A DNA stretch of 64,000 nt. Origin: Hymenobacter gelipurpurascens. GTDB taxonomy: Bacteria; Bacteroidota; Bacteroidia; Cytophagales; Hymenobacteraceae. Below the pieces are notes generated by a model. That model was not told the origin of the DNA and did no database searches. It was given only the letters and a program-made list of their open reading frames with translations. The DNA lies in assembly GCF_900187375.1 (NCBI RefSeq), contig NZ_FYEW01000001.1:2604001-2668000 (forward strand), written 5' to 3'. Positions 44,717 to 53,675 of the stretch are shown here, one piece after another. How positions within the stretch are numbered: position 1 is the stretch's first letter; each line of letters starts with the position of its first letter. The position numbers and the translations under genes are program-made.

Positions 44717-45673
44717 ATGGCACGCATCGTTACGCTCACGCTGAACCCCGCCGTGGACAAAAGCACCACCGCCGACCACATCATCCCCGACCAAAAGCTG
44801 CGGTGCGCCACGCCTAAATTTGAGCCGGGCGGCGGGGGCATCAACGTATCGAGAGCCCTGAAGCGACTGGGGGCAGACTCTATAGCGGTGTTTCCGGTGG
44901 GCGGCCCCACAGGGGTACTGCTGCAGGAGCTACTGGCGCTGGAGGAAATTGAGCAGCACCCGGTGCATACCGTGAGCCGCACCCGCGAGAATTTTATTGT
45001 GGTGGATGCCTCCAGCGGTCAGCAATACCGCTTCGGGATGCCGGGCATGTTGCTGGATGTGGAGGAGCAGCAGCAGATTCTGACGGTGCTAAAGGGCCTG
45101 ACGGAAATCCCCGAATTCCTAGTCATCAGCGGCAGCCTGCCGCCCGGCGTAGAGCCCGAGTTTCTGGTGCGGATAGTACGGGCAGCCAAGGCCCTCGGCA
45201 TTAAAGTGGTGATAGATACCTCGGGCCCGGCGTTGCATCAGGTGCTGAATGAGGGCGTGTACCTGGCCAAACCCAACGTGGGGGAGCTCAGCAAAATGGC
45301 CGGCGTAGATGAGCTCGACAACGAAGCCGTAGCGCAGGCAGCCCACACCCTCGTCCGCGACGGCAAGTGCGAAATCGTGGTAACCTCATTGGGGCCCCAG
45401 GGCGCGTGCGTTGTCACGAAGGACCTGGTAGACCATATTCCGGCGCCGGCCGTGAAGAAGCGCAGCACCGTGGGTGCCGGCGACAGCATGGTGGCCGGCC
45501 TGGTTTATGGCCTGCTGACTGGCCTAGGCGTGCGCGAAACCGTGCGACTGGGCATAGCCTGTGGCTCGGCGGCCACCATGAACCCCGGAACGGAGCTGTT
45601 CCACAAAGCCGACGCGGAGAAACTATACAAGTGGCTCCTGCAGAACACCATGACAGCGGCCACAGCAGCCTAA
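44717..45673 (+). CDS. pfkB: PfkB-type 6-phosphofructokinase / hexose-phosphate kinase
   Basis: 318 residues from the ATG at 44717. The PfkB-family opening is VTLTLNPAVDKSTTAD, then PGGGGINVSRALKRLGADS; the ATP/anion-hole signature is STVGAGDSMVAGLVYG with the catalytic Asp. The closest match is E. coli PfkB (phosphofructokinase 2), so ATP-dependent phosphorylation of fructose-6-phosphate is most likely, but 1-phosphofructokinase or tagatose-6-phosphate kinase are possible. Transcribed alone; two hairpins follow. Confidence 0.9.
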   Translation: MARIVTLTLNPAVDKSTTADHIIPDQKLRCATPKFEPGGGGINVSRALKRLGADSIAVFPVGGPTGVLLQELLALEEIEQHPVHTVSRTRENFIVVDASSGQQYRFGMPGMLLDVEEQQQILTVLKGLTEIPEFLVISGSLPPGVEPEFLVRIVRAAKALGIKVVIDTSGPALHQVLNEGVYLAKPNVGELSKMAGVDELDNEAVAQAAHTLVRDGKCEIVVTSLGPQGACVVTKDLVDHIPAPAVKKRSTVGAGDSMVAGLVYGLLTGLGVRETVRLGIACGSAATMNPGTELFHKADAEKLYKWLLQNTMTAATAA

Positions 45674-45698
45674 AAACCAGCCTGTTCTAATCATGCTG

Positions 45699-45744
45699 AA
45701 CGGCGGGGTGTATTTAGCGGGCGCTAGATATACCCCGCCGTTTT
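45699..45744 (+). terminator. Terminator after pfkB
   Basis: AACGGCGGGGTGTAT pairs with ATATACCCCGCCGTT with a small internal loop, and a TTTT tail follows. Confidence 0.8.
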
Positions 45745-46057
45745 AGAGTTTTCAGACACAGCCCATATCCACACGGGCCTTGCTTTTAGGGAGCAGGGCC
45801 CGTTTTGTTGTGTATCACCGGGCCCTGACTGGCGGCCCGCCTTGATCAGCAACTGCCTTCTGAGGTGGTGTAGTGTAGGAACTAGGCCACTCTCAGGGCA
45901 GCCATTACTCCTCAGCCCTAAAGGTGGGCGCTTGCGAAGCAGCTGGTTTCACTTGTCGATCAGGCCGACGGCTCCATTCTGAACGGTCTTTTTTAAGCAT
46001 TTCATCCTATAAATAAGTAAATTAACCATATCATCATTCACTTAAGCCTTATCAGCC
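45745..46057. other. Intergenic region between pfkB and the SDR gene
   Basis: No coding frame. A second hairpin at about 45773-45802 (ACGGGCC..GGCCCGT with a TTTT tail) lies at its left end. The right half turns AT-rich before the SDR start (CCTATAAATAAGTAAATTAAC), probably its promoter region. Confidence 0.6.
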
Positions 46058-46849
46058 ATGAACGACCAAACCGCTTTAATTACCGGTGCCTCCAGCGGCA
46101 TAGGGTTCGAGCTGGCCCGCTGCTTTGCTCGCGACGATTACCGCGTGGTACTCGTGGCCCGGCACCTCGAAGAGCTCCAGGAAGCTGCCCGCCTGATTCA
46201 TCAGGAGTTTGAAGGCATAGATATTATTCTGCTGCCGTTTGATCTGAGCCTGCCGGAAACACCCCGGCAACTCTACGCCGAAACCAGCAAGCGCGGCCTG
46301 CAGATTGATGTGCTGGCCAACGACGCTGGCTTTGGGGAAACCGGTTACTTCTCCGACATCGATATTCAGACGGAGCTGAACATTATTCAGGTAAACGTGA
46401 CCTCACTTGTTCACCTGACCAAGCTATACCTGCGCGATATGGTAGAGCGCAATTCAGGGCGCATTCTGCAGGTTGGCTCCATTGCGTCGTTTTCGCCCAG
46501 CCCCTGCCAGGCCGTGTATGCCGCTACCAAGGCGTTTGTGCTAAGTTTCACGGAAGCCGTTCAGCATGAGCTGAAGCAGAAGAAATCGTCCGTGACGATG
46601 ACCATCCTGTGCCCACCACCCACTGATACCAACTTCTTCCGGACGGCTCACGCCGAAAACACCCGTGCCGCCAACCACACGGTATCGGCCCGCGCGGTAG
46701 CCGAAGAAGGCTACGACGCCCTGATGGAAGGCACGGCCCGCTCCTTGCCTACGCTCAATGCCAAGTTCAACTTCTTCTCCAGCCTGCTCCTCCCCGACTC
46801 CGTGCTGGCCACCCTCATGAATACCCAGTTGCACGCCACCAGCAAGTAA
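46058..46849 (+). CDS. Short-chain dehydrogenase/reductase
   Basis: 263 residues of the classical SDR type (YqjQ/DltE-like). The NAD(P) motif is TGASSGIGFELARCFA, followed by VLVARHLEEL whose Arg suggests NADP. The catalytic Ser is in VGSIASFSPSP and YxxxK is YAATKAF. The usual NNAG motif reads LANDAGFG, with Asp in place of the second Asn. Substrate is unknown. Followed by a hairpin terminator. Confidence 0.92.
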   Translation: MNDQTALITGASSGIGFELARCFARDDYRVVLVARHLEELQEAARLIHQEFEGIDIILLPFDLSLPETPRQLYAETSKRGLQIDVLANDAGFGETGYFSDIDIQTELNIIQVNVTSLVHLTKLYLRDMVERNSGRILQVGSIASFSPSPCQAVYAATKAFVLSFTEAVQHELKQKKSSVTMTILCPPPTDTNFFRTAHAENTRAANHTVSARAVAEEGYDALMEGTARSLPTLNAKFNFFSSLLLPDSVLATLMNTQLHATSK

Positions 46850-46880
46850 GCCTTGCGGCCACACACCTTAGACCTTTCAC

Positions 46881-46929
46881 CAACAGGCCGCGCCGCACTG
46901 GTTTTATCCAGTAGGGCGCGGCGCTGTTG
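46881..46929 (+). terminator. Terminator after the SDR gene
   Basis: CAACAGGCCGCGCC..ACTGG pairs with CCAGT..GGCGCGGCGCTGTTG with a few bulges, followed by TTTG. Confidence 0.7.
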
Positions 46930-47089
46930 TTTGCAGTTGATACCGTTAGTGTATAGGACTCCTAACGCGTCTGGACGGTTGCCACGAGACCATCAGGCTT
47001 CAACTCGGCAGACGCTATAGCCTGATTACGAAGACACTACTCCCCTAATAACCCTTTCCATTCACGCCTAGGCCACTCTACCCGCTTCT

Positions 47090-47872
47090 ATGATTGTTCG
47101 TGCCACGCCCAGCAGTTTCATTTGTATAGCCCAGCATGAGCACGCCCAGGTATCGGGCCAGCTGGCGGAGCACTGGCAGCTGCCGTATTTCGAGGGAGTA
47201 GCACGGCGGCCCGAGGTGCTGCTGGCCATTCAGGAGCACGACCGCGCCTGGATTCCGCTGGATGCGGAGCCACTCTGGAATGAGCAGGCTCAGGCCCCGC
47301 ATTCTTTCCTCGACTATCCGCCGGCTGCCCGGCTGCAGCACTATCAGCAGGGCATTACGGAGGTAGAACAGCAAGCGCCCTACGCCGGCCTGCTGTGCAG
47401 CCTGCATTACACCAGCTTCCCGGAGCTAGCGAAGCACCCCCTAGGCCTGCAGTTTCTGGCGATAGAAGCCGAGCGCCAACAGCGCCTGAAGCAGGAGCTG
47501 CAGCTAACCGATGCGGCCCAGACCGCTACACTGGAGTTCCACAAGCGGCTCCTGCGCTTCGCCGATAATCTTTCCCTGTATCTCTGCCTTAATGAGCCGG
47601 GCACTTCCAAAGCTCAGGAACACCCGTGGTACCAGGCGGGCATTCCGTTCTCTGATTATTTCTCCTTTACCCATCAGCAATTGGTGCAGGTAGAGTGGCC
47701 TACGCGGCACCAAATGCACATTCATCCCTCTCCATTTGCTGATGCCTTTGCCGTGTCCTTGCGCTACCAGGAACTGCCTAAAGCCCGGTTGGCAGCGGTA
47801 GGCCTAGGCCAGTGCTTTGCGGAGGCACCCGTTGAGGAACTAGAAGTCTGGGTGCATTCCGGGCAGGCCTAG
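47090..47872 (+). CDS. DUF3891 family protein
   Basis: 260 residues starting MIVRATPSSFICIAQHEHAQVSGQLAEHW, the DUF3891 opening. Several conserved His/Asp pairs (QHEHA, IQEHDRAW, CSLHYTSF, FHKRLLRFADNLSLYLCLN) suggest an HD-like metal-binding helical protein. No activity is known for the family. The stop lies in GCCTAG. Convergent with the CMD-family gene. Confidence 0.8.
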   Translation: MIVRATPSSFICIAQHEHAQVSGQLAEHWQLPYFEGVARRPEVLLAIQEHDRAWIPLDAEPLWNEQAQAPHSFLDYPPAARLQHYQQGITEVEQQAPYAGLLCSLHYTSFPELAKHPLGLQFLAIEAERQQRLKQELQLTDAAQTATLEFHKRLLRFADNLSLYLCLNEPGTSKAQEHPWYQAGIPFSDYFSFTHQQLVQVEWPTRHQMHIHPSPFADAFAVSLRYQELPKARLAAVGLGQCFAEAPVEELEVWVHSGQA

Positions 47873-47894
47873 CCCTGTACATGCCGACTTTATT

Positions 47895-48326
47895 CTACCC
47901 CAGCGGCAGTTCTGTAGAAATGGCAATCCGATTCCAAGCGTTAATAACCACAATGGCCATAATTGCCTGGGCCAGGTAGTGCTCATCAAAAAGTGCGGCA
48001 GCTTGCTGATACGTGGCATCCGACACACCGGCTTGCCCGATAAAGGTTACTTCCTCCGTCAGGGCCAGCAGCGCCTTTTCTTCGGGCGTGAACAGGCTGG
48101 TTTCGCGCCAAGCGTTCAGTAGGTACAGCCGCTGTTCCGTCTCTCCATCTTTGCGGGCCTCCTGAGTGTGCATATTGATGCAGTACGCGCACTTATTTAG
48201 CTGCGAGGCACGCACCTTGATAAGGTGTTTGTGGGCGTGGCTGAGCCCGGACGTGCTCAGGTACTTTTCTAGCCCATACATGGCTTTGTAGGCCTCCGGC
48301 TCGGTGGTTTGCAGGTTGAGTCGCAT
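47895..48326 (-). CDS. Carboxymuconolactone decarboxylase / AhpD-like protein
   Basis: 143 residues from the ATG at 48326. The motif NKCAYCINMHTQEARK carries the CxxC-x3-H redox centre of AhpD-type proteins. The rest (ALLALTEEVTFIG, AIMAIVVINAWNRIAI) fits the all-helical CMD fold. It probably reduces peroxides or acts as a stress-related thiol protein. It lies 89 bp downstream of a Crp-like regulator on the same strand, a frequent pairing. Confidence 0.93.
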   Translation of the reverse strand: MRLNLQTTEPEAYKAMYGLEKYLSTSGLSHAHKHLIKVRASQLNKCAYCINMHTQEARKDGETEQRLYLLNAWRETSLFTPEEKALLALTEEVTFIGQAGVSDATYQQAAALFDEHYLAQAIMAIVVINAWNRIAISTELPLG

Positions 48327-48415
48327 CTTCAAAAAAGTTTTTGGTTGAAGTATGCGACAAAGCTCCGACCCAGCGGCTCGGAAAAACTTAATCTAGTTTA
48401 AGAAATGCCGAGCTG

Positions 48416-48994
48416 CTACCGATGCCCCACTTTTGCCCTGATCTTGCTCAGGAACTCCGGCGTAAATCCCAGGTAGGAAGCCAGCATATACTGCGGCACC
48501 CGCTGCACAAACGCCGGAAAATGGTCGTTGAAGTGATGGTAGCGCGCTTCCCCCGAAAGGCTGTAGAGCAACTTCATCCGAAACAGGGCCGCCGCGGCCG
48601 CCTTCTGCAGCAGAATACGGAAGTAGCGCTCCAGTTGCGGCAGCTGCCGAAATAGCTCCTCCTGCACCCGCTTCTCCAGCACCACTACCTCTGCGTTTTC
48701 AGTAGCCTGCATGTAGAATTGGGAGGGCACCTGGTTATCGAGGCTGGCGTAGTCGGTGAGCCACCAGTTTTCAATACCAAACTGAATGGTTTGCTCGGTG
48801 CCTTTCTCGTTCACCAAATACGTACGCAAGCAGCCTCGCAGCACGAAGTAGTTGGCCGTGCACACTTGCCCCTCTACCAGCACATGCTCTTTGCGGGCAA
48901 TAATCTGGTGGCCTAGGTACGTCTGGAGCAAGTCGCTTTCAGCCTCGCTGAGCGAAACATACTGCGCAATATGCGCCAATAAAGGACCGTACAT
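48416..48994 (-). CDS. Crp/Fnr-family transcriptional regulator
   Basis: 192 residues. The cyclic-nucleotide-binding-type barrel starts VLVEGQVCTANYFVLRGCLR, with EKGTEQTIQFGIENWW, and the C-terminal helix-turn-helix region reads VPQYMLASYLGFTPEFLSKIRAK. The arrangement is the Bacteroidota Crp-like family that usually lacks cAMP-binding residues. It likely controls the adjacent CMD-family gene. Confidence 0.93.
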   Translation of the reverse strand: MYGPLLAHIAQYVSLSEAESDLLQTYLGHQIIARKEHVLVEGQVCTANYFVLRGCLRTYLVNEKGTEQTIQFGIENWWLTDYASLDNQVPSQFYMQATENAEVVVLEKRVQEELFRQLPQLERYFRILLQKAAAAALFRMKLLYSLSGEARYHHFNDHFPAFVQRVPQYMLASYLGFTPEFLSKIRAKVGHR

Positions 48995-49033
48995 CAGGGG
49001 GAGTATAGAGGAGCACCGAGGCCAATAATCCCG

Positions 49034-49411
49034 CTAGGAGCGCTTCAAACCCAGGCGCTCCACCGTTTCGCCCTCAAAGTCGAACTCAATGAGGATGGCC
49101 TGCTCTTCGCCTATCACCCAGCCATCGTGGCCGGGCGCAATGGCCACTACTTGCGGCGCTGCATACTCTTCCTGGGTGCCATCGGCGTACTGAATACCGA
49201 GCTTACCGGCGGCCAGAAACCCCACGTGCGCGTGCTGGCACAGCTCCGTGCCTACCACCGGCTTCATATCCTTCGACCACCGGAAACCGGCCGGGTACAC
49301 CACCCGCTTCACCCGCGAAGTGCCGGTGGTGCGCACTACATCTACCTGCACACCGCCTACTTCACGACGGGTGGCATCTTTCAGGGGGCCGAGCAATGAT
49401 TCCGTATTCAT
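49034..49411 (-). CDS. Cupin-like protein
   Basis: 125 residues from the ATG at 49411; the longer frame to 49567 is a chance extension. Cupin-like strands are visible: CQHAHVGFLAAGKLGIQYAD with a HxH pair, and PQVVAIAPGHDGWVIGEEQA. The family is small single-domain cupins of unknown substrate, some annotated as ligand sensors. It follows the Crp-like gene downstream on the same strand. Confidence 0.75.
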   Translation of the reverse strand: MNTESLLGPLKDATRREVGGVQVDVVRTTGTSRVKRVVYPAGFRWSKDMKPVVGTELCQHAHVGFLAAGKLGIQYADGTQEEYAAPQVVAIAPGHDGWVIGEEQAILIEFDFEGETVERLGLKRS

Positions 49412-49868
49412 AGGTTGGGCGGGGTTAGGTCTGGAGAAGGAAGCGCTTTGCCTGAATATAGCAGATGTAGCGTGTAGTCCAGGCCTCTCGCGCGGAGCCT
49501 GCTTTACGGCATCTGAATTTAGGGGTGTTCTTCTGGCATTATGCGCTCCTACGCTATTCGGCCCCATGCATCATTCCAAAGTTATAAATGTCTATTTATC
49601 AGATAATTATCATACACAATGCCTAAATTTTCAACATTAAATTTCACTTACTAAATAGTAATGTATAAGATTCCGGGCCTGATTTGGCTCCCACAGTAGG
49701 CGCTGTGGTTTCGGTACCCTTGCTACGAGAGCAGAGAGGCCCATTGCCAAGTGACCGGTTGAGCTTGTATATGTTTTGCGCCGCTTTGTTCGCCTGGCCG
49801 CCGCTTAACAACTGGGAGGTGATGCGGTCCTAGAGGTACACATTCCTCACCAACCAAACCCTATCACT
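49412..49868. other. Gene-free AT-rich stretch
   Basis: No supported coding frame. The part near 49580-49670 is strongly AT-rich (AAATGTCTATTTATCAGATA) and probably holds promoters for the cupin gene and the small helical protein gene on either side. Confidence 0.6.
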
Positions 49869-50210
49869 ATGGATTCGTCCACCTCATCATCAAACAGCCA
49901 GTTAAACGACACCCTCCAAGCCCTAGGTGGTGGCCTAAGCGCCGCTGCGCCGGCTGCCGCAGGCAACATCGATAGCTGGATTTCTACCCTCAACGGTGCT
50001 GGCAGCCCTGCCCTGAGCGCTATTTCCTCAGAGCTCGAAAACCTGAAAACCGCCATCGGTAGCGGCGACGGTTCCCAGATCAGCCAGTCGTTGAAAACGC
50101 TGGGTGAGCACACAACTAAAGCCGCCGAAAGCGCCACGCCCGATGCCAAGTCGCAGCTCCAGCAGCTAGGCCAGACATTGAGCTCCGCTGCTACGTCTTT
50201 GCAAGGCTAG
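49869..50210 (+). CDS. Small Ser/Ala-rich helical protein of unknown function
   Basis: 113 residues with no signal peptide and no Cys, His-poor, rich in Ser, Ala, Gly and Gln. It reads as amphipathic helices (ALSAISSELENLKTAIGSGD, AKSQLQQLGQTLSSAATSLQ). This suggests a small alpha-helical bundle or a protein with many self-contacts. I recognise no family. It has its own terminator. Confidence 0.6.
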   Translation: MDSSTSSSNSQLNDTLQALGGGLSAAAPAAAGNIDSWISTLNGAGSPALSAISSELENLKTAIGSGDGSQISQSLKTLGEHTTKAAESATPDAKSQLQQLGQTLSSAATSLQG

Positions 50211-50232
50211 GCCTCTGCCCAACACTTAAGCG

Positions 50233-50266
50233 AAACGGCTACTTCCCGATGAGGAAGTAGCCGTTT
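50233..50266. terminator. Terminator between converging genes
   Basis: AAACGGCTACTTCC (50233-50246) pairs perfectly with GGAAGTAGCCGTTT (50253-50266), with T-runs on both strands. Confidence 0.9.
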
Positions 50267-50333
50267 GATTTTTAGCGGCCTGAGCTTTTGCAGAAAATAG
50301 CTACCCCCGGCGGCAGTGGGCACATTGACTGGC

Positions 50334-50828
50334 CTACGCCTGGGAGCCGGCTGCGCGCAGCGACTGATACAGCAGGCTGGCGGCCGCCTGCAATAGCGGC
50401 AGATCGGTGGTACGCTCTTCACAGCGCTGCATATCGTAGTGGCATAACGTGCCGAAGGGTTTGCCCGCCTGGTCGCGGACGAGCACCCCACAGTAGGATA
50501 TCACGGGAGTTTCAATACGCCCTTTTACCCGCGCATCGACGGAGGCATCCGTGATTTCGAGGGGCTCCTGCTGTTGGCCTACCAAAGAGCAATACGTGGC
50601 AGCCATGGGGGCATCATCTCCCTTCAGCAGGTCGGGGTGGTAACGGTCGAACAGCACCTCATTGCGCAATATGTCCCCATCGAAGCGAAAAACACCGGTA
50701 TACTGGTGAGGCGTACGGTGATTGAGGTATTTGAGCGCGGCATGTATGCCATGCTCATGCAACTCGTTGCTGAATGCCGCTATTTCGCGTTGCATAGGGG
50801 CATCCTGCCCTTCGGAAGAAGAAATCAT
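50334..50828 (-). CDS. GAF-domain protein
   Basis: 164 residues from the ATG at 50828. A single GAF domain is seen (ALKYLNHRTPHQYTGVFRFD, YCSLVGQQQEPLEITDASVD, SYCGVLVRDQAGKPFGTLCH). No output domain is fused, so it may be a stand-alone redox or small-ligand sensor. The stop lies in GTAGGCC. An 18-bp perfect palindrome lies 63 bp upstream of its start. Confidence 0.85.
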   Translation of the reverse strand: MISSSEGQDAPMQREIAAFSNELHEHGIHAALKYLNHRTPHQYTGVFRFDGDILRNEVLFDRYHPDLLKGDDAPMAATYCSLVGQQQEPLEITDASVDARVKGRIETPVISYCGVLVRDQAGKPFGTLCHYDMQRCEERTTDLPLLQAAASLLYQSLRAAGSQA

Positions 50829-51317
50829 AGCAAACACTTTTTGCGGCTGAGATACTGTAGGACTGGTTACGACTACCCCAGACAAGGTGCGCAAAAACCG
50901 GTTTTTGCTGCCGCAAGATACTACACTTCGCCCATTATGGCTTTTACTGCAATTAATTGTAAATGTCGGAGGTCATCATCTACCATAAGCCGTGCTGGAG
51001 CGGAAGGAGGCGCTACTAAGCTGTTTGCATTACTTGTTCCGGACACCATGTCGATATCTCCCCGTTGAGCGTAAGGGGGACTTGGGGCGCGCCCGGCGAG
51101 ATGCAATTATGCGTCTCTACACCGTGTTGACGATACTGCTGCTACCTTAAGCAGCCTCCTAGAGGATGTTGAGTTGCCTACGTGTCTTATCGGCATTCTA
51201 TAACTGGCCTAGCACAACTAAGCTGGCATAATTAGGCAGACCAGGGTTTAATTACGGAAAGCCACTGGCAAAGTATCCATCTAGCGCTGAAGACTTAAGA
51301 GGACACGCGTAGTGTAC
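50829..51317. other. Gene-free stretch with a strong palindrome near the left end
   Basis: No supported coding frame. It contains the 18-bp palindrome at 50891-50908. The rest shows nothing I can name. Confidence 0.6.
50891..50908. promoter_or_regulatory. 18-bp perfect palindrome upstream of the GAF gene
   Basis: GCAAAAACCGGTTTTTGC is fully self-complementary without a loop, 63 bp upstream of the minus-strand start. A loopless perfect palindrome of this kind suits a dimeric regulator's binding site. Confidence 0.55.
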
Positions 51318-51602
51318 TTATCTGCGTTTGGATATAGTGTTGAGCGTGATGCTACGCTGCAGGCTGGATTTAAACCGACCATCGTCTACTGCGCTTTTGG
51401 CTTGGTGCTTGGTGGCGCGGCCCTGCACCCTGGCCCGCCACATGCGCCAGGAAGAGGCCTTCATTTCCCGCCGCATTAGTTTGATCACCTCCGCCTCCGA
51501 AAGGCCGAATTGCAGCTCTATGGCTTCAAACGGCGTGCGGTCTTCCCACGCCATTTCGATAACCCGGTCAATATCAGCGGCCATCAGGGCTTGTTCTTTC
51601 AT
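51318..51602 (-). CDS. TIGR03643 family protein
   Basis: 94 residues. The segment DIDRVIEMAWEDRTPFEAIE, then LQFGLSEAEVIKLMRREMK, is the TIGR03643 signature, with a helix-turn-helix-like appearance and a basic tail (WRARVQGRATKHQ). Function is unknown; DNA or RNA binding is plausible from the basic helices. Transcribed alone. Confidence 0.9.
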   Translation of the reverse strand: MKEQALMAADIDRVIEMAWEDRTPFEAIELQFGLSEAEVIKLMRREMKASSWRMWRARVQGRATKHQAKSAVDDGRFKSSLQRSITLNTISKRR

Positions 51603-51732
51603 GGTCGGTTTCCTTGAGGTATCACTGACTTGTAGGCCAGTTATTCTATAAGCGCAACAAGCGGTAAGTGTTTCTGGCCTTTGGGTAAAGATGCTGCAAT
51701 GGGCCTAGTAGGCCACATAAAGCAAGAAATCG

Positions 51733-51740
51733 TATTTTTG
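51733..51740 (+). promoter_or_regulatory. Candidate -7 element for the ABC-F gene
   Basis: TATTTTTG matches TAnnTTTG, 112 bp upstream of the ABC-F start; a matching upstream TTG is not obvious. Confidence 0.35.
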
Positions 51741-51851
51741 CCTTTACCAACAGCAAGCACCGGTTTATGTAATAGCTGATTTCTTTCCACAATCGAGTAG
51801 CCACCCCACTGTGTGGGCGGCTATATCCAATTGCATTTTGAGGAAGAAACC

Positions 51852-53441
51852 ATGTTACTGCTACAGAACCTTGGGTATGCACACCCCAATAAAGATGTGC
51901 TGTTTGATGGCCTGAACCTAGCTATCAACGACCACCAGAAGATTGCCCTGGTTGGCCATAACGGCGTTGGGAAATCAACCTTACTGCAGCTACTTGCGGG
52001 TCTTTTGGCGCCCTCCAGCGGGCGCGTACAGACCAGTTCCGTGCCGTACTACATCCCGCAGCATTTCGGCCAGTTCAACAATCTGACCGTAGCCCAGGCC
52101 CTGCGCATCGAAGGAAAAATCCGCGCCCTGCAGGAAATCCTGAGTGGCCTAGCAACGGACGCCAATATGGCCTTGCTCGATGATGACTGGACCATTGAGG
52201 AACGCAGTCAGGAAGCCTTGCTGCACTGGGGCTTGGCTGATGTAAGCCTGACCCAACCTATGGCTAGCCTCAGCGGCGGGCAGAAAACCAAGGTTTTCCT
52301 GGCCGGCATTACCATTCATCAGCCCGACATCATATTGCTGGATGAGCCCAGCAACCACTTGGACACGGCCGGCCGGCAACTGCTCTACGACTTCATCAAG
52401 ACCAGCCCCAGCACCCTGCTGGTAGTGAGCCACGACCGGAAACTGCTGCACCTGCTTGATACAGTATGCGAGTTGAGCAAGCGCGGCCTGGCCCTGTACG
52501 GCGGCAACTATGAGTTCTACGCCGAGCAGAAGCAGGTGGAAAGCAACGCGCTCAGCCAGGACGTAAAGAACCGCACAACCGCCCTTCGCAAAGCCAGGGA
52601 AACCGAGCGCGAAGCCCTGGAGCGCAAGCAAAAGCTGGATGCTCGCGGCAAGAAGAACCAGGACAAAGCCGGCCTACCCACCATCATGCTGAATATGATG
52701 CGCAACAGCGCCGAACAAAGCACGTCGCGCCTCAAAGGCATTCATGCCGAGAAAGTGGGCGCCCTTTCCCAGGAGCTGAGCGAGCTGCGCAAGGAGCTAC
52801 CTGATACCGATAAAATGAAGTTCGGCTTCGATGATTCTACCCTACACAAAGGCAAAATCCTCATCAGCGCCGCTGGCCTGAACTACAGCTACGGTACGCG
52901 CCTGCTGTGGCCTGAGGGCCTCAGTTTTCAGATTCAAAGCGGGGAACGGCTGGCCCTGCGTGGCCTCAACGGCTCTGGCAAAACGACCTTAATAAAGCTG
53001 CTGCTAGGCCACCTGGAGCCTACGCAAGGCACGCTTCATCGCGCCGTAAACAAGGCCGTGTACATAGACCAGGAGTATTCCTTACTGCAGAACCAGCTTT
53101 CGATATACGAGCAGGCGCAGCAGTTTAACACCACTGGCCTACAGGAGCACGAAGTCAAGATTCGCCTCAGCCGCTTCTTGTTTACGCCCGCGTATTGGGA
53201 CAAGCCCTGCAGCACCCTAAGCGGCGGCGAGAAAATGCGGCTGCTCCTGTGCTGCCTCATGATCAGCCAGCAGGCCCCCGACCTCATCATTCTGGATGAG
53301 CCCACCAACAACCTCGATATCCAGAACCTCGATATTCTGGCCGCTGCCCTCCACGACTACCACGGCACCCTGCTCGTGGTATCGCACGACGAAGTATTCC
53401 TGGAGCAGTTAGGAATTGAGTGGACTATTCAGCTAGCATAG
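51852..53441 (+). CDS. ABC-F family ATPase
   Basis: 529 residues from the ATG at 51852; a GTG 13 codons earlier is less likely. Two nucleotide-binding domains: Walker A GHNGVGKST and GLNGSGKTT, ABC signatures LSGGQKTKVFLAG and LSGGEKMRLLLCC, Walker B LLDEPSNHLD and ILDEPTNNLD. The linker between them is charged and helical (RKARETEREALERKQKLDAR), as in ribosome-acting ABC-F proteins. No membrane segments exist. Members regulate translation or protect the ribosome from antibiotics; this sequence alone does not show which. Confidence 0.95.
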   Translation: MLLLQNLGYAHPNKDVLFDGLNLAINDHQKIALVGHNGVGKSTLLQLLAGLLAPSSGRVQTSSVPYYIPQHFGQFNNLTVAQALRIEGKIRALQEILSGLATDANMALLDDDWTIEERSQEALLHWGLADVSLTQPMASLSGGQKTKVFLAGITIHQPDIILLDEPSNHLDTAGRQLLYDFIKTSPSTLLVVSHDRKLLHLLDTVCELSKRGLALYGGNYEFYAEQKQVESNALSQDVKNRTTALRKARETEREALERKQKLDARGKKNQDKAGLPTIMLNMMRNSAEQSTSRLKGIHAEKVGALSQELSELRKELPDTDKMKFGFDDSTLHKGKILISAAGLNYSYGTRLLWPEGLSFQIQSGERLALRGLNGSGKTTLIKLLLGHLEPTQGTLHRAVNKAVYIDQEYSLLQNQLSIYEQAQQFNTTGLQEHEVKIRLSRFLFTPAYWDKPCSTLSGGEKMRLLLCCLMISQQAPDLIILDEPTNNLDIQNLDILAAALHDYHGTLLVVSHDEVFLEQLGIEWTIQLA

Positions 53442-53592
53442 CCCTGCAGCGCATAGACACATACGTTCTAAGCACGTCAGGCAGCGCCAAAGACCTATTA
53501 TAATTAGCTTCAGCAGCCCTTCTGCAGGCCTTCCTATCCATAAGCCCCTAAAGCTCACAAACCGGTGTAGATAAAATTTCAACTGAATTTTC

Positions 53593-53622
53593 TTGTTAAC
53601 TTTGAAAAACAAAGTACTTTTG
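53593..53622 (+). promoter_or_regulatory. Promoter with built-in palindromic operator, upstream of the B3 metallo-beta-lactamase gene
   Basis: TTG (53593-53595), 19 bp, then TACTTTTG (53615-53622) fits the Bacteroidota promoter. Between the two elements lies ACTTTG-N5-CAAAGT (53599-53615), a perfect inverted repeat, so a bound regulator would block RNA polymerase. The same palindrome recurs at 56038-56054. Confidence 0.7.
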
Positions 53623-53675
53623 ATACCGTAGAAATTAAATAACTCATTCTTCCAGCATTTCGCATTTCAGCTGCC

